Part shown: positions 23,853-44,543 of the stretch, piece by piece
Layout of the letters: every line of letters starts with the position of its first letter
Numbering within the stretch: position 1 is the stretch's first letter
Origin: Adineta vaga
Lineage: Eukaryota > Rotifera
Length of the DNA stretch: 64,000 nucleotides
Direction: 5' to 3'
Assembly (NCBI GenBank): GCA_021613535.1
Contig: CP075496.1
Span: forward strand, 7,564,001-7,628,000
Program-made: the position numbers and the translations under genes
The notes under the pieces: model-generated
Databases searched by the model: none
What the model was told of the DNA's origin: nothing
Seen by the model: the letters and a program-made list of their open reading frames with translations, nothing else

Positions 23853-25610
23853 ATGGATGATGATGATGAATTGTCAGGTAAGCATAGAATGATAGAACAT
23901 TCCAAATTTGTAAGTCTTATCTAAATTTGTTCCATCAAGAATATCCAACAAATCATGTTCATTTACAATCATGTCAAATATGTGAACGACAATTCAATAT
24001 AGAAATATTGGTGAGATGAATACAGTGTGATTATTTAGTCAATTGATGATTAAAATTGTACTTGATTTCATCATTATCATTGTTAAATAGAATATTTGAG
24101 AAGATAAGTCTTTTAATGAGTTGGAATACGATGAGATGTTCTTAGAATGAGGATTATATTACATGTCGATCTCCGATTTCGTCATTGATGAAAATGATGT
24201 ATAGTTCGATTCTGCTTTGTAGAAAAAGCATCAAGCAATTTGTCGGAAAGTATCAAATAAAAAACGGAGAGTATTTGATGCAGGAAAACAGCGTGCTACT
24301 GGTTCTGATGTACCATACAAAGCAACAAAATGCACAGCACAGGTGATAAACAGAATATTTTTATATGTTTGTTAGAATACGTTGACAAAGCCTATTTAGA
24401 TATATAATGGAGAAGTTCCAGAACAAAATGAAAGAGTAAGAAGATGAAAGTAACTAAATCATTCTAACATATGTGTAAATGTAGACAAAAGGAAAATCGA
24501 AACCAAATTGGAGAGAAAAACATCAACGATTAGTTCAATCAATTCGTGAAGCTCGATCTGTTACTCAAGCAATCAAAGAAGGTGCACCTTTACCGGCTTT
24601 TCGACCTAGTGAAGTTCCATCAGGTTAATTCATTGTATTTTCTCGTTGATTCTCATGTTCAGATTCTTGTTTTGAAGATTATGTGTCTTGTCCTTACTGT
24701 CATCGTAATTTTAATGAACATGTTGCTGAACGACACATTCCTTTGTAAGAGTATTTCATCTATTAAAATCAAGTCTTTATCTTTTTATAATGCATACTAT
24801 AGTTGTCAAACACAACATGAGCGAAAACATATTCAATCTTCTTCCAAACCTAAACAACAGCTTGATCGAGTAATGAACATATAATTAAAACTTCAATTCA
24901 AGTAGTTTCATTTAGGGGCGAACTGTTCCTCCTCAACATTTCTCAGCACATAAACACCAGCCATCGAATGATGACATGTATTCTAATTCACATGATGTCT
25001 ATAAGAATGGCTATAAGCCAAGTAAGTCAGCTCCAATGCGAACACGACAAATTCCAACTGAGTAAGTTATGAACATACATATTATCAAATTAAATCTTAT
25101 TTTAGGTATCAAACATTATCAATACCACCGAAAACATCAAGTAATGGTAGGGGTGGTTATCGAAAATTATTTGGACCGAATTCGAACGAAGAATCAAATT
25201 TAACAACTAATTATTATCCAGCACATGTAAGTTTATTCTAGTAGAAAATGCTCATTATACATATTTTAAGCAAGAACGAAGATAATTATGAATCATCATT
25301 TCATCGTCCTGTTCAACGACCGGTGCTTATGCGTACAGGACGAACTCAAGAGAACACCAATTTAAATGTACGTGCTCGTTACAAGAATGATGATGTAAAT
25401 GTATACATGCGTCGACTAGCACCTGTACCAACTGCTCCTTCATCCTACGGTCAAATACAATATCATAATGGTAATAGTCAACAGAATCCTTCTAGACCAA
25501 CTGCCATTGGTCGACTACCAGTATCTTACGGAAATCGATGTAATGATTGTGGTAACACATATAGAATTGCTACTGCTCGATTTTGTTCGGAATGTGGTTC
25601 AAAACGATAA
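23853..25610 (+). CDS. ZC2HC1-family zinc-finger protein
   Basis: About nine short exons encode a protein with the paired C2HC fingers of ZC2HC1A/B. The first finger is SCQICERQFNIEILKKHQAIC (split by an intron) and is followed by SNKKRRVFDAGKQRATGSD. A middle block reads KPNWREKHQRLVQSIREA. The second finger reads YVSCPYCHRNFNEHVAERH. The basic/aromatic order K-H-x-x-I-C then KKR.FD..RQRA is diagnostic of the family. The last exon adds a treble-clef-like Cys set, NRCNDCGNTYRIATARFCSE, ending CGSKR. Biochemical function of the family is poorly known. The exon starting near 25276 was placed at AAGCAAG|AAC because this acceptor keeps the frame; nearer AG sites give stops. The first exon is tiny (MDDDDELS), so the true start could be in an upstream exon. 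Confidence 0.8.
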
Positions 25611-26133
25611 TAACAACTTTTTCTTTTTTTTTTAAATACTAATTATAAAACATCTTCTCACTAACGAGATACTAAGTTAATCGTTGCAAATGAAATAGTA
25701 GAACAGAAATATATGTACTGTATGAATAGGAATTAATTTAAAAACATAATTTTGAAATAGTACTTGAGAAATGAATATATATTTCATTGTTACACTAATT
25801 GTAATACTTTTTTCCAAGAAGAATCGGAAGTTATTTGAGTGTGAATTGAAGCTAAGATGAATTTCGATTAAAAGAAATTAGAGAGGAAATTATCTTGCTA
25901 CTCTTCAATGTTAAATTCAAAATATTTAATAAGAGGGAAACGACTGCTTCTCATTGTTTTAAATCGAAGAAATTTCAAGATGACGAGATGAACTTTCATC
26001 TGAAATTTCTTAATCGATCAGAAAAAGTAACTGAACGTTATTGAATACATTTCTTGACAAATTACATATATTTTCACATGAATATATACTCAATATGATC
26101 TTTATTTCCACACGAAAGAAAAAAACATGAATA
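25611..26133. other. Convergent 3' flank between ZC2HC1 and MANBA
   Basis: About 520 bp of A/T-rich DNA between two genes whose 3' ends face each other. It should hold both polyadenylation regions. Nothing else is recognised. Confidence 0.6.
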
Positions 26134-29116
26134 TCAAGGTTGTGTAATATCGAACAGAGAACTCAGATGCAAATCAAAATCAGAATTTGTAAAGTTTGTT
26201 ATTGGTGTCCATGAATGGAAAGTAACTGTCAATACGGATTCAAACATATGAAAGCCATTACGTGAAAAATAACCACTCATATGTGCTGATATTTCAAGCC
26301 AAACAAACAGTGCTGGTCGTTTAGCTGTAATTCGAATAACAATATCAGTTGGTGTTACTTGTTGAATATTTTCAACATGAAGATCAGGTTGATAAAGTTG
26401 ATAGGTTTTTGGTGATATTAAAAACAATGTTTGTTCGACTTGATGATGATGATGAGAATCCAATAAACAATGAAGAATACAATGTTGTTGATCATTTGAA
26501 CAACCAGCACGTTTCATTAATGATGCGTAAGATAGATCAATAACATGTTTCATAGTTGTAAAATCGAGAGCAATATCAAATGCCATGGATATTCGAACAG
26601 CAAATGTATCTACTGTATGAATTGAACATATTAATTGACCAGAAATTTCTTTTGGCAGATCATTTATAACATAGAGAGAAATGCGAGCATTTTCATCGGT
26701 GATATTAGCTAAATATGGTGTGAGAATTGCAATAGGGTAAATAGATTCATACATATGTTGAACATAATAATGAGCCATTTTCCATTTCAATCCATATTCA
26801 ATTGTTGACCATGTTGGTGCTTGCCAAATATCATTGATTTGCCAATACATTAAACCCATTGTGTGCCTAAAACGCATATAAAACAGTAGGATGATACTTC
26901 TATATTTTTGTGATAGAAAAACTTACCCTTGACTTGTTTTCGGATCTATCATATCCATCGACGAATGAACTCGACAGACATCACTAATACTTTTCAGCGT
27001 CATTGCTTGATTGATTTGACTTAGATAAATTAATTGTGTAAAGTTTTTCAATGGATCTTTGGTTATTGGTAATGGAAGATTACTCTGAATATGCATCCTA
27101 TGAAGAAGAAAAAACAAATCTTTAATCATAATCCGACATTAATATATTAACAAACATCATTGCATTCAATTGATTTAGAGAGTGTTCTCGATGAAGAAGA
27201 AATGAACTATTGAAATTTAAATCTGATAGATTAGTATTCGCTTGATACCATGCATCTAAACTTGGTAACGATTGAATTCCTGTTTCTGAAAGAAAACGAG
27301 TGATTGGATATGTACGTGGATCCCATGAATCATTACGATAACCATAGAAATGAACATCACCTAAAGTTAAAATATTAATAAAAAAAAAACGATTGAATTA
27401 AATTCTTCTCGATATACCATAAATAGGATCATTTGGATCATTGGCTATATAATCTTCTTTAATCGATTGAAGACCATTACTTGGCGATGAAGTAACAAAC
27501 GGTCGATTATTACCTTTATCAACTTCTGTAACTGCATTCATAATTGTATTGACATATAATTTACGATAATCCTCTTTTACTTTCGGTAATCTTTCTTTTG
27601 GTATATCATACCAGTTTTGTGCAACAGCTGCTTCATTTTCATTATTACCTGCCCAAAGAACGATAGATGCATGTGATTGAAGACGTTTTACTTGATAGAC
27701 AACTTCGTCATGAACATTTCGTAAGAATGATTTATCTACTGGATATCTAATCATAGAAGAATAGAAAACATAAAAATTAATATGAATCTACTTACAAACT
27801 ACAAGCAAACATGAAATCATGCCATAACATAATGCCTAGACGATCTGCTAATTCATAGAATGAATTACGTTCATATATACCACCACCCCAAATACGTAAC
27901 ATATTCATGTTTGCTACTTGAGCAGAACGAAGTAAACGTTCTAATTGATTGTCAGTAACACGTTCTTGAAATGCATCAGCCGGTATCCAATTACTTCCTT
28001 TAATATATATTGGTAGATAATTAATGAGAAAATAAAATGATGATCCGTTAAACATTGGACCATAATCATGTTGAATAAGTTGTACCGTACGAAAACCAAT
28101 AAGACGTGAGTCAATTAATTGTTCTTGATAATAAATTGATAAGGTATATAAATTTTGATCACCATATCCATTTGGCCACCATAAATGAATGTTTTCATCA
28201 GGAATTAATAGGGAGATAGATATCTCATGATCCAATGTGATACTTGTTTCATAAGTAAATGAAGTGTTTTCTAAGATGAATTTTAATCGACATTCGAATG
28301 GATCATTGTGACTGGTTAATAGTACATCAACTTGCCATTTATTAACAGATATCTGATAAGAAGCAATATTAATACTTTCAAGTTGAATGGATATATCAAC
28401 ATCATTGATTCCTTCAAGATATAGATCACCTGGAATACCAATCGGTGCAAAAGCAGGTCCCTGAAAAAAAAAGAAACACATTTTAGAGTCAAATGATCGT
28501 TAAAAAGAGGAGAATGTCAAAATATTCCTACCCAATCCCAACTAAATGAACATGGTTCTTTTCGAATAAATTGTACATGACATTCACCATGTTGAACATC
28601 GGGTGTGCACTCAGGTAGAACACTCTCATTATATATTTTTGCTTGATTTCTTGCATATATCACCGGTGATTCGAAATCTAGACGAAGTTGATTCTTGGAT
28701 TGTAAACATGTACGTATCACATTAAATGTATATGGAACAAACATACTATTCGTCTGACCAAGAAAACATTCATTCAATGTTATATTAGCAACTGTATCGA
28801 TTTGATCGAAATGAAGTGTAAATTGTGTTGAAGTTAGGAAATCGTTTGTTAATGAGAAGTTTTTTGTAAATATCCAAGATGAATAAATGAGAGAGCGGAG
28901 AGTGACATCATTGTAACTCCAATAAGGTTCAGTAATTTGATTTGCAGAAAGAAGAATCGTATGAATACTACCGGGTATTTGACCGCGAGCAGAATATGAT
29001 TTGTCATCTGTGATTGACCAGTCATTTCCAATCAATGAAACACGAATAGAATATGAGAAAGAAAACAAAAGAGAAATAATAGAAACGAAAAATGTACAAG
29101 ATAATAGTTTGAGCAT
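26134..29116 (-). CDS. MANBA: Lysosomal beta-mannosidase (GH2)
   Basis: Six or more exons encode a protein of about 900 residues that removes terminal beta-mannose from N-glycan fragments in the lysosome. A signal peptide (MLKLLSCTFFVSIISLLFSF) opens the frame and supports the start at 29116. The N-terminal sugar-binding domain follows with CSFSWDWGPAFAPIGI. The TIM barrel shows MNMLRIWGGGIYE and LGIMLWHDFMFACS. The acid/base Glu lies in VLWAGNNENEAA and the nucleophile Glu in RFLSETGIQSLPS. HTMGLMYWQINDIWQAP marks the barrel end, as in animal MANBA. Asn-x-Ser/Thr sites are common in the protein. The ATG lies only 18 bp after the stop of the upstream SREK1IP1 gene on the same strand, with no AG acceptor in between. 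Its mRNA is therefore likely read from a shared or overlapping transcript. Confidence 0.95.
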
Positions 29117-29134
29117 GATTGTTTTTAGAAAGAA

Positions 29135-29800
<666 letters not shown>

Positions 29801-29835
29801 AGAAATGAAGCGTTAACGATAAGTATTCACGAAAT

Positions 29836-29852
29836 CTGAAAAACACAAGAAA
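29836..29852 (-). other. Splice acceptor in the SREK1IP1 leader
   Basis: On the minus strand a TTCTTGTGTTTTTCAG acceptor ends at 29836, leaving a 35-nt leader before the SREK1IP1 ATG. It lies inside the 187-bp gap after the PRPF40A stop, where trans-splicing is the simplest reading. Confidence 0.5.
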
Positions 29853-29987
29853 ATTAATCTCTTCCTAATCGAAGAAGAGAATTATGTTAATTGAAGGTTT
29901 TTTTTTGTCAAATAATAAAGCTTGTATGTAAACACAAACAATAACAATACATAGGAAAAAGAACTTTACGAGTTTATTTATATTCAA

Positions 29988-33115
<3,128 letters not shown>

Positions 33116-33145
33116 TTTTTTAAGCTACTTACAAAAACAAATGAT

Positions 33146-33163
33146 CTGAAATAGTCAAAAAAG
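33146..33163 (-). other. Splice acceptor in the PRPF40A leader
   Basis: TTTTTTGACTATTTCAG on the minus strand ends at 33146, 30 nt before the PRPF40A ATG. The stop codon of the upstream same-strand gene is only about 20 bp further. A separate promoter, 5' exon and intron would not fit in between without overlapping that gene. Confidence 0.55.
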
Positions 33164-33167
33164 AATA

Positions 33168-33830
33168 TCACTGATTATTTATCAACTGTAATTTATTCTG
33201 GATATCTTCAAAATCGTCCCATTCTATAAACGAAATATTTTCTTCAGTTAAATATTTGCATAAACCATCACGTGCAAATACTATATCAGCGTATCTAGCT
33301 GCATTTAAATCAGTAATTGAATCTCCTATAACAATAATCCTTTCTTGATTTTGACATTCGTGTTTAATAACATTCACTTTTGCAACTAATTCACTGCCTG
33401 ATTCCCATTCCGTAATAACTTTTAATTTTTCATTACTTTTATCAATGTCGATGGCGTAAACTTTTGCACAACGTTCTAATAAATTTTCACGTCGAAGAAT
33501 AGTTTCAACTAAACATCGAAGACCACCTGAAACTACAGCAAATGGAATGTTTTCACTATCAAGATAATCAATTAATTTTGGAAGACCAGAACGTATTGGT
33601 AAATCTTGAACAAATTTCAAGAATTCATCGGGATAGACCGAGGATGAAATTGATTCGAGAATTTGACGAACACCTTGTCGTATTGTAATTTCTTTGGAAA
33701 GAATTTTCGGTATTAATTCATTTGACAAGTCAGGAGCAAAATGTTTTAATACACCAACAAATGTTTCACTTGCAGTTATAGTACCATCGAAATCACAAAA
33801 AACGATAGAAGATCGTTTTTCTCTCGACAT
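33168..33830 (-). CDS. MtnX-like HAD-IB phosphatase, single exon, probably of bacterial origin
   Basis: An intronless 220-residue frame contains all four HAD motifs. Motif I is VFCDFDGTITASETF (nucleophile Asp and acid/base Asp), motif II is PFAVVSGGLR, motif III is the Lys in SELVAKVNVIKHE, and motif IV is IVIGDSITDLNAARYADIVF. The spacing and the TASETFVGVLKHFAPDL and EITIRQGVRQILESI blocks resemble bacterial (notably cyanobacterial) MtnX-like phosphatases more than animal phosphoserine phosphatase, which carries DVDST at motif I. The family dephosphorylates 2-hydroxy-3-keto-5-methylthiopentenyl-1-phosphate or related compounds in methionine salvage; the substrate here is unproven. No signal peptide. 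It is the first gene of a tight minus-strand cluster, 52 bp before PRPF40A. Phosphoserine phosphatase remains an alternative. Confidence 0.75.
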   Translation of the reverse strand: MSREKRSSIVFCDFDGTITASETFVGVLKHFAPDLSNELIPKILSKEITIRQGVRQILESISSSVYPDEFLKFVQDLPIRSGLPKLIDYLDSENIPFAVVSGGLRCLVETILRRENLLERCAKVYAIDIDKSNEKLKVITEWESGSELVAKVNVIKHECQNQERIIVIGDSITDLNAARYADIVFARDGLCKYLTEENISFIEWDDFEDIQNKLQLINNQ

Positions 33831-34220
33831 TTTTCTCGTCTTTTATGAAATGAAATAACTAGTTTTTTCAATGGTTCCGTTTTATAATGGATGACAAAAT
33901 TAACCAATCAATGAATTGTTTGAAGATGGCGGTAGTAAGATAGTTAACCAGTTGGTTGCTGTACAATAATTTGTTGAATAGATGAATACACCATCACGAC
34001 ATGAACAGTAATGGCTGTTGCGGTGTCGATTTCTTGCCATTGTCTAGTTTGAAGATGAATAGATTTGTAAATTCTTTTATCTTACTGTTAAGAATGGTTT
34101 ATTTAATAGTTTCATATAGAAATACTTCGAGAATGCTAGGCAGAGAAATGTGTTTTTCAAAACTATTCCATCGAATGTTCATTTGATATCAAAAAATAGA
34201 CTCGATCTTATTTTTAGAGA
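33831..34220. other. Divergent promoter region (HAD - / uncharacterised gene +)
   Basis: A 390-bp stretch lies between two divergently transcribed genes. A T-rich tract ending TTTTTAG lies 3 nt before the plus-strand ATG. No coding sequence is recognised. Confidence 0.55.
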
Positions 34221-37200
34221 ATGTCGATTGCATCGTCGTCGACGACGACTAAAAGTAAAAAGAAAGTAGTAAGTAAATAAACGAAAGAAAAAGTTAGATA
34301 TCAATGAATTAATTGCACAGGTTTGTTATATTCCAACATCAAATCAATTTGAAAATATTAAACCCATTGAAATAAAATGCTTTCCTAATGAAAATGAAGA
34401 AACCACTGTTGAAAGGTAAAAAATGATTTGTCTCTCGGAGTTTATTCAAAAAGTAAATTTTCATTGATAGTGAGAGAGAAAAAACAGATGGAACTGCAGC
34501 AATGGTAACTGTTGTCCCCCAACGAAAACGTCCATTTAGTGCTCCTTTACGAAAACCAACTGTACCGATAAAAACAGATACAACGGTTACAAAACCAATT
34601 CGTCATTTAGCAGTATTACCATCATCACAAAAACGGTCAACATCAGGATTTGCGAAACATGGAACTAATCTATCAGGTATGATTGATGAAAAAAAAGCAC
34701 TATTTTTCTCTTCATATATTTTAAATTGTAGAAACATTTACAATGTATGAAGGTCCAACGACAACACCAGCTATAGGTCGTTCACTCAATGATACAGTAA
34801 CAATGAAGTAAGTGTTTCGAGCTGTAAGTAAGTCTAAAGTGCAATTTGAAGTTAAAATTACATATAACCATAAGAATTCAGTATTAGATATATGAAATCA
34901 ATACTCAAAGAACAAAAGAATATTCGATGAAGGTTAAAAAGCCATTTAGTGCGCTTTCATCTGAACGAAAAAGAAATTCTTTTTGTTCTCATAAGGCTTT
35001 TTGATTTCATAGAAGTATAACGATTTCATAGGATTTAATTTTCTATTTATAATGATTACAAAAGTTGAATTAAATTATATTATGTACGTATGATTTTTCT
35101 TTGTCTTTTTCAGTCACCAATATCCAATGTCAGATTTGAAGTTAGTAAATATTTCTACTATTACTTCTTTTTAATATGATATATTTATATCTTTGTTATA
35201 GTTATCAATTACCAATGAATACCGAGCTTAACAATGATGATACTTATCTATGTAATGATACAACAGTATCAAGTGTATGCGAACTTCTTGATCAAGCCAC
35301 ATTGGTATGAAAGATAGTTCTGACTTTGGCGATTGTAAAATTTAATAGAGACTTCTTCATTATAAATAGGACGTTTCAATAAAATTAAACTTATTAATGC
35401 GCACGAGAAAAATTTGAAAAAAATTGTCAGTAAAGCGTTCAGAAAACTAAAACTTACTGGAAAGGAACGTCTTTTTAGTATTCATTACGCTACTAAAAAT
35501 AAATTAACATGTTTTTAGAGTTTTTCTTTTCAAGTTATGAAGAAATCTAGTTCAACTAAGTGTATCTATATATATTTAATTGCTATTTTCCTTGTATTAA
35601 CACATTTGACTAGTTGAAATCCAAATCCAAATGTCTGTTAAATAAATATTTTTGTTTCCTAATGGATTCTATGTGTAATGTAAAGTATTAGTTGTTTATA
35701 AAACAAACTCTGATCAAACAAAGATCAATCATCCGAAAATAATTGCGTTCATAATATATAAAGATTTCCTATGCAATAAATCGTTATTTCAATGATTAAA
35801 AGTTCGATTATTTTTAGAAACAAAAACCACATTCATTAATTGGTCGTTATCAATTACCTTCTACAGAAACGCCAACAACAAGTACAACAAAACCAATTCC
35901 TGCTGTTCATATAGCTACTGTACACTACGGTGAAATGCAACCAACAGAAACAGCGAATAAACAAGTTCTTGTTCAACAATTTTATAATCAATTAGAAAAA
36001 TTCAAAGCAACATTTAATACTGAAACATCTGAACCATTACATCAACTTACTACGAATACACTTACATTTGACAATGGTCTAGTAAGACAAACATTTGCAA
36101 CGAATCATCTGAAAGAAAAACCACCAATAGCACGAATATCAAGTGCAACTGTCAAACAGATTGATAAGAAGCCTGTTGTGCCTCAGGTATACAACATTTT
36201 AAATTTCAAAATTTTCATTAAAATTAGTGCAACAACTCTCGTAATTGAATGTATTAGAATGTAAATATAATTTTATCGAAAATACAGAAACAACTATTTC
36301 TTTCGGCGAAAGAGAAGACAACTATCTGTTTTTTATTATCACCAGTTACACAAACGGATTGATTCTGTCTTCAAACATTCGTAGATAATAAAACTGCACT
36401 TTTCTTTTCTTTTCTTTTCTTTCTTTCTTCAAATTGATATACAACATGAAACTTATCATCTATACTTTTCTTTTTTATTCGTATGAGTGCTTTCTAACAA
36501 GATGTCAAAGCTCATCAACAATGATGTTGCTATCGTATAAAATTAAAAGAATAGAGAGAAAAAAAGGAAGTACAGGCATTTGTATACTAAAGAAAGTGTT
36601 TTTTTTCTATTCGTAGAAACTTAAAGTAACAAAAAATCCATCAACTCGTATCCGATCTGCACCCATAACAATGACAACACGAACCAAAACAGAAATTAAA
36701 CGAAATTCTGTCTCATCATGTAAACAACATCGAAATGAGAAATTGCCAACTTCACAAAAGAAATCAATTCATACGAAAGATAAACAAATACGACGTGTTG
36801 GAAGTGCACCACCAAATCGTATTGATATTCATGGTCCTGAAGTAACCTTATTACCGCAAGATGAAGAAGAATGTCGACAAATTCATGACAAACTTCAACG
36901 TCTACAACCAAATGGTGTTTGTGTAGATTTAAATACATTACGTCGAGCACTTTATCCACCAATTGGAACAACAACCTTTTCAGCAACTCTTAATCATGAT
37001 CGAACATCAGCATTTAAATCGCTTCGTCAAGAGTGAGAAATATTCTGTTTTTGTGTTCTTTTAAGGAAAAAATCCATTTCTCTTTCCTTCTAGTACCGAC
37101 GAAATATCTCAATTGAGGATAAAAACCGATGATAAACATGTTTCAAAGCAATCAAATAAAAGTCACATGAATGCATATGATTCCAATCTTTTTCTTACAT

Positions 37201-37286
37201 CAGAAAATCCAAATCTTGATCGAATCGCTGATCAAATGAAAAAACATGCTGAAATCAACTATAGTTACTATACACGAACGAAATAG
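34221..37286 (+). CDS. Uncharacterised disordered basic protein with SAP motifs
   Basis: I do not recognise this gene. About ten exons starting MSIASSSTTTKSKKK can be joined. The frame includes QRKRPFSAPLRKPTVPIKTD, VLPSSQKRSTSGFAKHGT, ASVCELLDQ-type acidic pieces (read SSVCELLDQATL), VQQFYNQLEKFKATFNT and a C-terminal block. That block runs RRVGSAPPNRIDIHG, EVTLLPQDEEECRQIHDKL and VCVDLNTLRRALYPPIGTTT. The TAG is at 37284-37286. It is Ser/Thr/Lys-rich and mostly predicted disordered, with two R-x-x-SAP motifs. One intron (about 35310-35817) is unusually long at some 500 bp. SAP-type motifs are frequent in ciliary and axonemal proteins, which is only a hint. The C-terminal block looks most ordered and is the best search query. 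Exons near 34740-35310 are short and less certain. Confidence 0.55.
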
Positions 37287-37844
37287 AACAATATTTCTTT
37301 TCTCCTTGTGATATACATATCTTTTTGTATCGATATTCAATAAAGTATGATTCCAGTATAAACATAAACTTGTAAAAAAACTTTCCCAAGATACTCGACA
37401 CTCGAATTAAGTGTCAAAAAATAGTTTTGAGTGGAATTATAAAATTATCTAACTTATCACAATGATCTTTTTCATCAGCGTAATTAATTCATAGAGGGTG
37501 AGAAGGTCGATTTCGATTCAGTTATGAACATTTGTATTCAAAGATAGTATTTAGATAACATATGTTCAGTGTTTCGTTCGTATATATTTTATTCCGTGCT
37601 ATTTATTGTACTTGACTTTCTGTCACTTGTTTAAAACTATGAGAAAGCTCTTCGAAATGCATTGATGCGTCTCTAGTGAGGAAGAGAAGAATGTTTATAG
37701 TAGTTACATCATGCACATTACGAAATGTAGAGGGAAATCTCAATTCTATTTACTTAATATCCTGTATGTATTTTATGAAAATTATTTCTCTCAACCATGT
37801 GTGAAAATATGACTTTTAATCAAACAGAAACTATATTTTCTCTC

Positions 37845-37853
37845 TATATAAAC
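37845..37853 (+). promoter_or_regulatory. TATA box of the small peptide gene
   Basis: CTATATAAA lies about 140 bp before the ATG of the peptide precursor. A 5'UTR donor (CAAACAAGTATGT, near 37925) and an acceptor (TTCATTAG, ending 37981) follow, defining a 5'UTR intron. A start site about 30 bp after the TATA box would give a leader of normal length. This is one of the clearest TATA contexts in the window. Confidence 0.5.
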
Positions 37854-37984
37854 ATACATCCTTCATCAACATACTAGACAAAGCTCATTCGAATATCATT
37901 TCGACACAGTAACAACTCTCAAACAAGTATGTTGTAATGATTTTTCTATAAGAATAAAGTGGTTATTATTCTATTCATTAGAAT

Positions 37985-38361
37985 ATGGTTCGATTGATTA
38001 CATTTAGTATAATCTTTTTCATTTTCCTCGTGTCTGTTCATATTAATGAAAGTAGACCAACGCGTATTCCATCAACAATACTTTCACGAATTTGGTCAAA
38101 AGATACTGGTTTTCCGCTCGAATATATGGTAAGTTGAAAATGTTGTTTTCTTCGGAAAGAAAAAGAATAGAGTGATATTCTTCTATAGGATCAGTCAGAT
38201 TCGTCAACAGATGATGTTCAACAATTAGCAGATAATGATCGACGAAAAAGAAGTAAATATATTGAACGAAGATAATAATCAATAATAATTTTGAATATTT
38301 AGGCTGTTTAACATTTGGCAGAAACAATGAACACCGAGCAGCTAAATGGATGTGTTGGTGA
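37985..38361 (+). CDS. Secreted peptide-hormone-like precursor (predicted 19-residue disulfide peptide)
   Basis: Three coding exons encode 88 residues. A signal peptide (MVRLITFSIIFFIFLVSVHI) is followed by a spacer containing RPTRIPSTILSRIWSKD and an acidic stretch (DQSDSSTDDVQQLADND). Then comes RRKR, a proprotein-convertase site, immediately followed by SCLTFGRNNEHRAAKWMCW and the stop. The mature peptide would have two cysteines enclosing 15 residues, a Trp after the second, and no C-terminal Gly for amidation. Introns are GT-AG, about 60 and 50 bp; a spliced 5'UTR and TATA box precede the gene and AATAAA-like signals follow. The layout matches animal neuropeptide or hormone precursors. 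The peptide does not match a family I know: not elevenin, allatostatin-C, CCHamide, somatostatin/urotensin or MCH by cysteine spacing. Bioactivity is inference. Confidence 0.65.
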
Positions 38362-39079
38362 TATTAGAGACGTTTATCAAATTGGTTATTATTGAAATAA
38401 ATAAGAATAAAACAGATTTTTAAATGTTTTTATCCTTTGGTCAACTAATTTAAAGAACAGAGAATTCAAATAAATCATTTTCAAAAAAAAACCTATCCAT
38501 TTTTTGATATGAATCTTAATACAAATATACGCCCACTCGTATTATGAGACTTATTGATTGTCTATAAAATAGAGTGACAAAAAATTACAATGAACTATTC
38601 AGTGAAAGATCATGAGCGATTAAATATGCAACGTTTCGGAGACATTGACACTAACTCAGACATGTTATATCCGTTTTTAATTTGAATGCATTCTTAGTTT
38701 TTGCGTCAAGTGCAATTTTTGCATACAAGACAATGGAAAACTATTATGCGTGTTAATCATAGTAAAACGATTGTCAGGAAACACCTCCGTTCTGGAAATG
38801 ATTAGTATAGGTGAATATAACTCATTCAATTGTGCAAATGAAACAGATGTATTTATACTAGAAGAACTAACTAGAATAGTCATTATGCATTGTCTATATG
38901 TGAAGAGTAGATCATTGCATATGAAGTAACATCGTTGAATTTTATCCAGTAGTTTGTATATTATTTGTAAACTTGATTTAAGATTCCTAACAGTCAAATA
39001 TATAGTTTCATACATCATAAAAATAATAAAGCTGGATTTAGGAAATGAAAAAAAAAATAATGATTATTGAGATCGTATG
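38362..39079. other. Convergent 3' flank between peptide gene and ABCC4-like gene
   Basis: About 720 bp between facing 3' ends. AATAAA-type signals occur near 38395-38410 for the peptide gene. The open frame on the minus strand here has no recognisable motif and no splice link to the ABC gene. Nothing else is supported. Confidence 0.5.

Positions 39080-44543
<5,464 letters not shown>

Noticed and set aside
38043-39018. Two minus-strand frames of about 100 codons
   Set aside because: The first is antisense to the peptide gene; the second shows no motif and no splice connection with the ABC transporter.
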